This document shows positions 37,337 to 42,764 of a stretch of 42,764 nucleotides of DNA, one piece after another. The stretch covers positions 1-42,764 of the forward strand of contig JAJDDG010000076.1 in the NCBI GenBank assembly GCA_029260435.1, written 5' to 3'. A program made the position numbers and the translations under genes. The stretch is from Phycisphaerales bacterium (lineage in GTDB: Bacteria > Planctomycetota > Phycisphaerae > Phycisphaerales > UBA1924). The stretch's first letter is position 1. The number at the start of each line of letters is the position of its first letter. A model generated the notes under the pieces. The model was not told where the DNA came from. It did no database searches and saw only the letters and a program-made list of their open reading frames with translations.

Positions 37337-37402
37337 CATCCTGCTCCTTGCGTTGCTCCCACCCAATCTGTGTAGAGGAAAGGGGGTGGTGAGGGGGGTT
37401 GT

Positions 37403-37408
37403 ATTATG
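37403..37408 (-). promoter_or_regulatory. Possible -10 CATAAT for the DUF4097-like gene
   Basis: CATAAT (minus strand) lies 66 nt before ATG 37336. The divergent spacer to the kinase start at 37604 also holds an A+T-rich TATTTAA at about 37509 on the plus strand, which may belong to the kinase promoter. Confidence 0.35.
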
Positions 37409-37603
37409 GAGGTGCAGGGGGAGATCCGAGGATCCGCCCACACCGATACCAGTATTGCAGACAGTCTCTTATTGGTTGGGATCACCCGGATTCCCGTTTC
37501 ATCTCACCTATTTAACCATCCGGTCCCAGGGAATACCCAATGTTCCTCTTGATCCCCTGTCTGGGTTAATTCAGGCGTTCTCACGAGCCGATCTTTCGGG
37601 GAC

Positions 37604-39160
37604 ATGCTCTCCCCACCGAGCCATCTCGCAGACCATTTCCAGCAGCTCGTCCACTGTATGGCGATGTCACTCGGCTTCGAATTCGCCGTCATAGGCATCC
37701 AGACCGCCGACCGGAAGTCCATCGGAACTCTCGCGATCGATTCCAAAGGCAAACCAGTCGAACTAACCTACCCCGTCAAAAACACCCCCTGCAAAATCAC
37801 CCTCGAAGGTGAGCCATACATCGTCCCCGCCGACGCCGCACGCCTCTACCCGGACGACGAACCGCTCGTCCAGTTGGGCACCGAGTCCTACGCCGGGGCG
37901 AGATTCCACGACGCCGTTACCGGCAGATACGGCGTCGTCGCCGGACTCTCCACAAAGCCCATCCATGACGTCGATCGGATGACCACGCTCATCGCCACGT
38001 TCGCCTCCAGCGCAGAGACCGCCCGGCGCGCCGAAGCCGCGACGCAATCCCGCGACCGCTTCATCGCCAGCATCTCCCACGAGATCCGCACACCCATGAC
38101 CGCCATCATCGGGCACGCCGAACTCCTCGCCGACCCCCAGACCGCCGCAGCAAACCACGACGAACACATCCAGACAATCACCAACTCGGGCAAACAACTC
38201 CTCAACCTGATCAACGACTTCCTCGACACCGCAAAGCTCGATGCCGGCTCGCTCAAAGTCGAATGCGCCCCCGTCCGACCAGCGCAAATCGCTGCGGATG
38301 TCGTCGCGTTGCACAGCCCCAAAGCACGAGGCAAAGGCATCGAGCTCATCTGCACCCACGCCCCCTCTGTGCCCGAATGCGCCACCACCGATCAGTACCG
38401 CATCTCACAGATCCTCGGCAACCTGATCGATAACGCCATCAAGTTTACCGAGCAGGGCACCGTCTCTCTGCATGTCGATTTCGAGACAGACCCCGCCGCG
38501 CTGCTCTTCCGTATCTCCGACACCGGTACCGGCATCCCCGACCACCTCCAGAAAACAATCTTCGACCCGTTCGCGCAGGTCAATCAAGACCAACCCAACG
38601 CCCCCAAGGGCACCGGGCTCGGGCTCACCATCTGCGCGAAGCTCGCCAAACTGCTCGGTGGTTCGATCGAACTCGATTCTACGATAGGCATGGGCAGCAC
38701 CTTCACCCTCCGTATCGACCCCGGGTGTACGTGCAGCACACCCGAAATCGATGCGCCGCCCACCCCGATCCCCGCAGACGCACTCCGCGGACGCTCCATC
38801 CTGCTTGTGGATGACTCCGAAACCATCCGCCGCCTCTTGTATATGTTCCTCACCCGCGCCGGTGCGAAGGTCACAACCGCCAAAGATGGACAGCACGCAC
38901 TCGACACGATCAATGCATCCGCACCATTCGACCTCATCATCATGGATATCCAGATGCCCATCATGGACGGCCCCACCGCCACCCGCGCCATCCGCGAGAT
39001 GGGCATCGCATCACCAATCCTCGCCCTCACCGCGAACACCGCCCACTCGGACAAAGAAGAATGCCACCGCGCAGGGTGTTCCGCATTCCTGACCAAGCCC
39101 GTCCCGCGCAACACCTTCATCGAGACATGCGCGCAGCTCACGCAGACAGTCACCGTCTGA
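37604..39160 (+). CDS. Hybrid sensor histidine kinase with receiver domain
   Basis: 518 residues: an N-terminal GAF-like sensor (about 1-145, no transmembrane helix), HisKA with H-box ISHEIRTPMTA (about 158), HATPase with N-box NLIDNAIKF, G1 ISDTGTGIP and G2 GTGLGLTIC, and a C-terminal receiver (about 400-515) with the acidic VDDSE, the phosphoacceptor Asp in IIMDIQMPIMDG, Thr in LTANT and Lys in LTKPV. It is probably a soluble, cytoplasmic hybrid kinase passing phosphate through a phosphorelay. No Hpt protein or response regulator is next to it. The start is taken from the longest frame; a GGGG run sits 4 nt upstream. Confidence 0.95.
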   Translation: MLSPPSHLADHFQQLVHCMAMSLGFEFAVIGIQTADRKSIGTLAIDSKGKPVELTYPVKNTPCKITLEGEPYIVPADAARLYPDDEPLVQLGTESYAGARFHDAVTGRYGVVAGLSTKPIHDVDRMTTLIATFASSAETARRAEAATQSRDRFIASISHEIRTPMTAIIGHAELLADPQTAAANHDEHIQTITNSGKQLLNLINDFLDTAKLDAGSLKVECAPVRPAQIAADVVALHSPKARGKGIELICTHAPSVPECATTDQYRISQILGNLIDNAIKFTEQGTVSLHVDFETDPAALLFRISDTGTGIPDHLQKTIFDPFAQVNQDQPNAPKGTGLGLTICAKLAKLLGGSIELDSTIGMGSTFTLRIDPGCTCSTPEIDAPPTPIPADALRGRSILLVDDSETIRRLLYMFLTRAGAKVTTAKDGQHALDTINASAPFDLIIMDIQMPIMDGPTATRAIREMGIASPILALTANTAHSDKEECHRAGCSAFLTKPVPRNTFIETCAQLTQTVTV

Positions 39161-39231
39161 CCACCCCCCCTATCACCTCATCACCGCCCGCCCGCTACGA
39201 TGCCCCCCGATCACCACACCGGGAGACATCC

Positions 39232-39867
39232 ATGGACGCCGCCGTCGCCCTCGTCGAGGGCTACCTCCACATCAACGGGTACCTCACCGCCACCGAATAC
39301 CCCGTCGTCGAGAAGCTCTCCAAAACCAACTACCGCGCCATCACCGATGTAGACATCCTCGCCGTCCGACTCCCCGGCGCAGGACGCATCCTCCCCCAAC
39401 GCGGCAAAGACACAACCACCCTCTTGCGTGCCTTCGAACCCGACCCGCAACTCGTCGACGACGAAACAGACAACCTCACCGACTTCCTCATCTGCGAAGT
39501 GAAAGAAGGCGTCGCCGAACTCAACCGCTCCGCCCGCTCTCCCGAAACCCTCATCACCGCCATCCGCCGGTTCACCATGGTCGAGCCAGATGCCGCCCAC
39601 CAGGTCGCCGAAGACCTCCGCCACAAGGGCCGCGCACTCCTCCCCCACCGCAATGTCCAGGTCCGCCTCATGGTGTTTGGCTCGCGCATGGACGAGCACC
39701 CGCCAAACTGCAAGGTGATCCTCCACCGCCACTGCATCGCGTACATGGCGAAAATCGCCAAACTCCAGGAACCCCTCGCCGGCGCGATGCACATCAAAAA
39801 CCCAACGCTCAACCTGCTCGCGATCCTCGCCAAGTCCGGGATCTCGATCGAACCCTGCGCAGAGTGA
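39232..39867 (+). CDS. Hypothetical protein, possible PD-(D/E)XK nuclease-like fold
   Basis: 211 residues from ATG 39232 with GGGAG 6 nt upstream. TNYRAITDVDILAVRLPGAG followed about 45 residues later by TDFLICEVKEG gives a D...ExK pattern like the catalytic core of PD-(D/E)XK proteins (D-x(n)-E-x-K), and VEGYLHINGYLTATEY suggests the first helix. No other nuclease hallmark is visible and I do not recognise the family. Near the stop, ALLPHRNVQVRLMVFGSR could be a later strand. It ends 6 nt before the convergent methyltransferase gene. Confidence 0.7.
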   Translation: MDAAVALVEGYLHINGYLTATEYPVVEKLSKTNYRAITDVDILAVRLPGAGRILPQRGKDTTTLLRAFEPDPQLVDDETDNLTDFLICEVKEGVAELNRSARSPETLITAIRRFTMVEPDAAHQVAEDLRHKGRALLPHRNVQVRLMVFGSRMDEHPPNCKVILHRHCIAYMAKIAKLQEPLAGAMHIKNPTLNLLAILAKSGISIEPCAE

Positions 39868-39872
39868 CCGCT

Positions 39873-40475
39873 CTACCCCCGCCCGATCCACGCCACCATG
39901 TCATCTGTCGCCTTGCGGTAGGTGAACTCGTCCGGGTCGATTCGCCCCGCCCACCACGCCGCGTCCCGCACCGTCCGGTGCAGGTTCTCCCCGTTCTTGT
40001 CCGTGCTCCCCGCCACGCGGCAGCTCACACTGCACACGATCAACCCGTCATCCCGACAAACCCGGCGCAGCTCCGCAATCAGCGTGATCGCGTCCGCCTC
40101 GTCCAGATGTTCAAGCACATCGAAGCACGTCACCAGCCCGAACCGCCCCTCCTCCATCGGGATCCGCCCGGGTTCCATCACCGACAGCCGCGAGCCGTCC
40201 CACCCCAGTGCCGCAAACCGCTCCTGCGCCCCCGCAATCGCCCGCCCGCTCACATCCACCCCGTACGCCTCCATCCCGAAATCCGGACTCGTCAATAGTT
40301 CAACAACAAACCCCGCCCCGCACCCCACATCAACCGCAGGCCCCCGCGCCGCGCCGATCCGCACCGACTCCCGCAGCACCAGCTTGTACCCCGGCGACCC
40401 GCCCGCAGAGTTGTACCCAGGGTGAGCCGCGTGGATCGCGTCGTAGATACCCGCATAGTCGGTTTGTGTCTGCAT
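39873..40475 (-). CDS. Class I SAM-dependent methyltransferase
   Basis: 200 residues from ATG 40475. The SAM-binding motif AVDVGCGAGFVVELL, the acidic tip of strand 2 (AYGVDVSGRAI), and LVTCFDVLEHLDEADAI with RRVCRDDGLIVCSVSC are the UbiE/UbiG-like small-molecule methyltransferase pattern. The acceptor is unknown. The in-frame start at 40523 would fall upstream of TAGCAT, so ATG 40475 with GGGAG 5 nt upstream is preferred. Confidence 0.88.
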   Translation of the reverse strand: MQTQTDYAGIYDAIHAAHPGYNSAGGSPGYKLVLRESVRIGAARGPAVDVGCGAGFVVELLTSPDFGMEAYGVDVSGRAIAGAQERFAALGWDGSRLSVMEPGRIPMEEGRFGLVTCFDVLEHLDEADAITLIAELRRVCRDDGLIVCSVSCRVAGSTDKNGENLHRTVRDAAWWAGRIDPDEFTYRKATDDMVAWIGRG

Positions 40476-40492
40476 AGTTGCTCCCGCGCACG

Positions 40493-40498
40493 ATGCTA
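40493..40498 (-). promoter_or_regulatory. -10-like TAGCAT for the methyltransferase gene
   Basis: TAGCAT (minus strand) ends 17 nt before ATG 40475; with the GGGAG ribosome site this looks like a short-leader rather than leaderless gene. Confidence 0.4.
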
Positions 40499-40596
40499 CC
40501 CGCACACATTCCCACACGCACACCGTCGAAATACCCCCCCCCGTGCCACTGACCCGTCCTCGGGTCAGGGCGCTTCACCAAATCTTCGGGTGGCAT

Positions 40597-40623
40597 ACCC
40601 ACTGTGCCTCATCTATCTCCGCC
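40597..40623. repeat. 27-bp direct repeat, first copy
   Basis: It matches 40754-40780 in 26 of 27 bases (core CCCACTGTGCCTCATCT); the copies lie 157 bp apart. Confidence 0.9.
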
Positions 40624-40753
40624 TTCAGCCGGGTGTCATGCCCAAGCGCAGCTTGAGCATGTCTTGTATCTCTCTTTTTCCGGGTGCCACGCCTTGACAC
40701 GAAGTGCAAGGCGTGTTCTCCGTATTCTCCATGCCACCGACCCGCCGCAGCGG

Positions 40754-40780
40754 ACCCACTGTGCCTCATCTGTCTCCGCC
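40754..40780. repeat. 27-bp direct repeat, second copy
   Basis: This copy contains the TGA stop (40768-40766) and the last four codons of the WD40/TPR gene. Confidence 0.9.
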
Positions 40781-42764
40781 GTGAGTGGGCGGTGCTTGAT
40801 GAACCGGTTCTTTCGTATCCTCAGCGAGCGCGGCCTCGAACCTGGCAAGGGCGGATTCGTATACGCCGCGATCAGGATCATCGGGCGATAGCAGCGACAG
40901 AGCCCTCTTCTCTGTTTCAATCGCCCCAACCGTATCGCCGGTGAGATGATGGGCGAGTGCAAGCGTGTCGAGAATTGCGGGGTTCTTGTGCTCAGCCATT
41001 TCGTTGGCTGCAAGAGCGATTGGCAACGCCGCCTGTGGATAACGCAGTTCCCTCTGCTCGTCGGTGAGTAGAAACCATGCGAATCCGTTGAGGGCGATGG
41101 GACTTGCCGCGCTCTGTTCCACAGCAATCTTTAGAACCTCCGCCAATTCAGCCAGATACAGGTTGGCTTCATCGACCCGCCCGAGCTTGTCGTAGAGACC
41201 AGCCAGGCGCGCAATCGCCCGCATGTTCTGAAGACTGCTATCACCAAATGCCCGGCGACTGGAATCCAACGCATCGATCAGTAGCGGTTCCGCCGTGTCG
41301 TACTCGCCTCGGGCATAAACTTGCATCGCCTCCTGCAAAGCATCGTGTGCGGCGTCACGTATCGCCGAGCATGTTTTCAAAACAAGGTTCATCGCCGCGT
41401 GGCGGAGCGGATCGTTCAGCGTCTCGTTGGCCCTCACATGTTCAGCGATGGACGAAAAATCCAGCCCCGAGCTGAATAAGTCCTCGACGAGAGGGCGGAT
41501 CATCTCTGTATGGCGGCGCGCCTCGTCGCGCTCGGCTATCCGGTCACGGTATGGAACGGTATCCCATACGCGAACCGTCTTGTCCCACGACACCGAGGCG
41601 ATGCGCGAACTATCGGGGCTAAACGCGACTGAGATAATAGGTTGTTCGTGACCGCGAAGGACGCGAAGCTCCTGCCCGCTCTCGGCATCCCACACCCGCA
41701 CTGTGTCGTCGTATGACCCCGACACAATGCGCGACCCGTCAGGGCTGAACGCGACAGATTGGACGCGACCCTCGTGCCCGCGGAAGACAAGGATCTCTTT
41801 GCCGGTGGTGGCGTCCCACATCCGAACCGTGTTGTCATTCGACGCCGTGGCAATCCGTGATGCATCGGGGCTGAACGCGAATGACAAAACCCAGCTTTCG
41901 CGCTCGACGAGGACGCCAAGTTCCTCCCCGCTTGCTGCATCCCATAACCGAACCGTCCCGTCCCACGACCCCGAAGCGATCCGTGTACCGTCCGGACTGA
42001 ACACAACCGATCTGATCGGTCTCTCATGCCCGTGGAGGACAAGAAGCGGTTTGCCACTTTGGGCATCCCACAACCGCACCGTGTTGTCCTCCGAAAAACC
42101 CCCAACCCAATTTCCGGACCCTGACGCGATGCGCAATCCATCCGGACTGAACGCGACCGAAGTGACGTGGTCCTCGTGCTCGGATAGGACGAGAATTTGA
42201 TCGCCGGTGTCCACGTCCCACACCCGCATCGTCTTGTCCATCGACACGGAAGCGATGCGCGACCCGTTCGGGCTGAACGCGACCGACAAGATATTGCCTT
42301 CGTGCCCGCGGAGGACGCCGAGTTCCTGCCTGCTTGTAGCATCCCACACCCGAATCGTAAGGTCATTTGAGCCGGAGACGATGCGAGACCCGTCCGGGCT
42401 AAACGCGACCGAGTAAACCTGCCCCTCATGTCCACGGAGAACAGCAAAATCGCCCGAGACCGAGGCGTCCCACACCCGTACCGTTCCGCCCCACCCCCCC
42501 GAAGCGATGCTCAACCCGTCCGGGCTGAACACGGCCGATTCGATCCCGCGCTCATGCCCGCGAAGGACGACTATCTCCTCGCCGGTTTCGGCGTCCCAAA
42601 CCCGCAGCGTCTTGTCCCCCGCCGTCGAAGCGATGCGGGAGCCGTCCGGGCTGAAGGCAACCGATGCAATCCTGCCCTCGTGTCCGCGGAGGACGTGAAG
42701 TTCCTCTCCATTTGAGGCTTCCCACACCCGAACCGTTCTGTCGCTCGATCCAGAAGCGATGCGC
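40766..42764 (-). CDS. WD40-repeat and helical-repeat (TPR-like) protein, 5' end outside the window
   Basis: 665 residues are visible and the frame continues past the right edge. Nine full WD40 repeats follow a partial one, each about 42 residues with GH...[22 protein letters not shown], so one or more beta-propellers. One repeat has a longer loop ([12 protein letters not shown]). The C-terminal 240 residues are helical: [41 protein letters not shown] (kinesin-light-chain-like TPR), [23 protein letters not shown] and [19 protein letters not shown]. In planctomycetes such tails often belong to Ser/Thr-kinase-WD40 proteins; whether a kinase domain lies upstream cannot be seen. Likely a scaffold. 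The last residues and stop are inside a dispersed repeat. Confidence 0.92.
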   Translation of the reverse strand, partial: RIASGSSDRTVRVWEASNGEELHVLRGHEGRIASVAFSPDGSRIASTAGDKTLRVWDAETGEEIVVLRGHERGIESAVFSPDGLSIASGGWGGTVRVWDASVSGDFAVLRGHEGQVYSVAFSPDGSRIVSGSNDLTIRVWDATSRQELGVLRGHEGNILSVAFSPNGSRIASVSMDKTMRVWDVDTGDQILVLSEHEDHVTSVAFSPDGLRIASGSGNWVGGFSEDNTVRLWDAQSGKPLLVLHGHERPIRSVVFSPDGTRIASGSWDGTVRLWDAASGEELGVLVERESWVLSFAFSPDASRIATASNDNTVRMWDATTGKEILVFRGHEGRVQSVAFSPDGSRIVSGSYDDTVRVWDAESGQELRVLRGHEQPIISVAFSPDSSRIASVSWDKTVRVWDTVPYRDRIAERDEARRHTEMIRPLVEDLFSSGLDFSSIAEHVRANETLNDPLRHAAMNLVLKTCSAIRDAAHDALQEAMQVYARGEYDTAEPLLIDALDSSRRAFGDSSLQNMRAIARLAGLYDKLGRVDEANLYLAELAEVLKIAVEQSAASPIALNGFAWFLLTDEQRELRYPQAALPIALAANEMAEHKNPAILDTLALAHHLTGDTVGAIETEKRALSLLSPDDPDRGVYESALARFEAALAEDTKEPVHQAPPTHGGDR

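Larger units (their letters stand above)
40536..40780 (-). repeat. Cluster of REP-like palindromic repeats, copy 2
   Basis: Read on the minus strand, four or five hairpins with GC-rich stems alternate with spacers: stems CTGACCCG/CGGGTCAG, CATGCTCAAGC/GCTTGGGCATG (40661-40637), CACGCCTTG/CAAGGCGTG (40715-40688) and a weaker CGC/GCG-type stem. Each is followed by TGGCAC, GGCACCC or GACACCC. The order CATGCTC hairpin, CACCC, GTCAG hairpin, TGGCACGGGG is the same as at 17810-17904, with changed stem bases. Confidence 0.7.

Noticed and set aside
40575-40769. Small ORFs inside the palindromic repeat cluster
   Set aside because: They arise from hairpin sequences and lack ribosome sites; the same bases are part of a dispersed repeat.

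Overview
The window is G+C-rich, gene-dense bacterial chromosome with roughly 40 genes on both strands. Gene content suggests a planctomycete, probably near the Phycisphaerae. The pointers are an LpxI-type lipid A hydrolase, a PEP-CTERM-like secreted protein, a FlgI-like lipoprotein outside any flagellar cluster, a WD40+TPR protein and many M48/PP2C/STAS signalling genes. This assignment is an inference from gene families; there is no rRNA, and I found no tRNA or CRISPR array. Both ends cut a gene: csrA on the left, a WD40-repeat protein on the right.

Layout. 1-5.3 kb: csrA (partial), a NifU-type Fe-S scaffold, then a + strand run of lipoprotein, M48 membrane protease, GAF-PP2C phosphatase and YkgJ-type cysteine-cluster protein. 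5.3-9.0 kb (-): M24 peptidase, accB and accC, translationally coupled, plus a coiled-coil membrane protein. 9.06-10.8 kb (+): FecCD/FecE-type ABC importer pair without a binding protein. 10.8-14.1 kb (-): fabI, a TlyA-like methyltransferase, lpxI, a LOG-family hydrolase and a 56-residue membrane protein, largely envelope-related. 14.3-17.3 kb (+): orphan LolD-type ATPase, ruvC and an NtrC-type activator, with a candidate minus-strand small RNA in between. 17.28-17.80 kb: a DUF559 endonuclease gene inside large inverted repeats, followed by palindromic repeats. 17.9-23.3 kb (-): bioA, a 16-codon leader ORF, an APH-fold kinase, a HAD phosphatase, a GT39-type transferase and a STAS protein. 23.4-28.4 kb: PEP-CTERM-like protein, rsmA, obgE and a FlgI-like/HEAT lipoprotein. 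28.5-36.4 kb: smc, an alpha/beta hydrolase, NAD-type isocitrate dehydrogenase, an aldo/keto reductase and an FAD oxidoreductase. 36.4-40.5 kb: DUF4097-like lipoprotein, hybrid histidine kinase, a possible PD-(D/E)XK protein and a methyltransferase. 40.5-42.8 kb: a cluster of palindromic repeats and the WD40/TPR gene.

Two themes stand out. First, transcription starts look largely leaderless. Seventeen start codons (16 genes plus one leader ORF) have a TANNNT -10-like hexamer ending 6-10 nt before the codon, while genes inside operons use ATGA or GTGA overlaps and about ten others have Shine-Dalgarno sequences. Second, there are two families of intergenic palindromic DNA: the inverted repeats bracketing the DUF559 gene, and a GTGGCAC/GCCACCC-flanked hairpin family found both at 17.8 kb and at 40.5 kb, where one unit supplies the stop codon of the WD40 gene.
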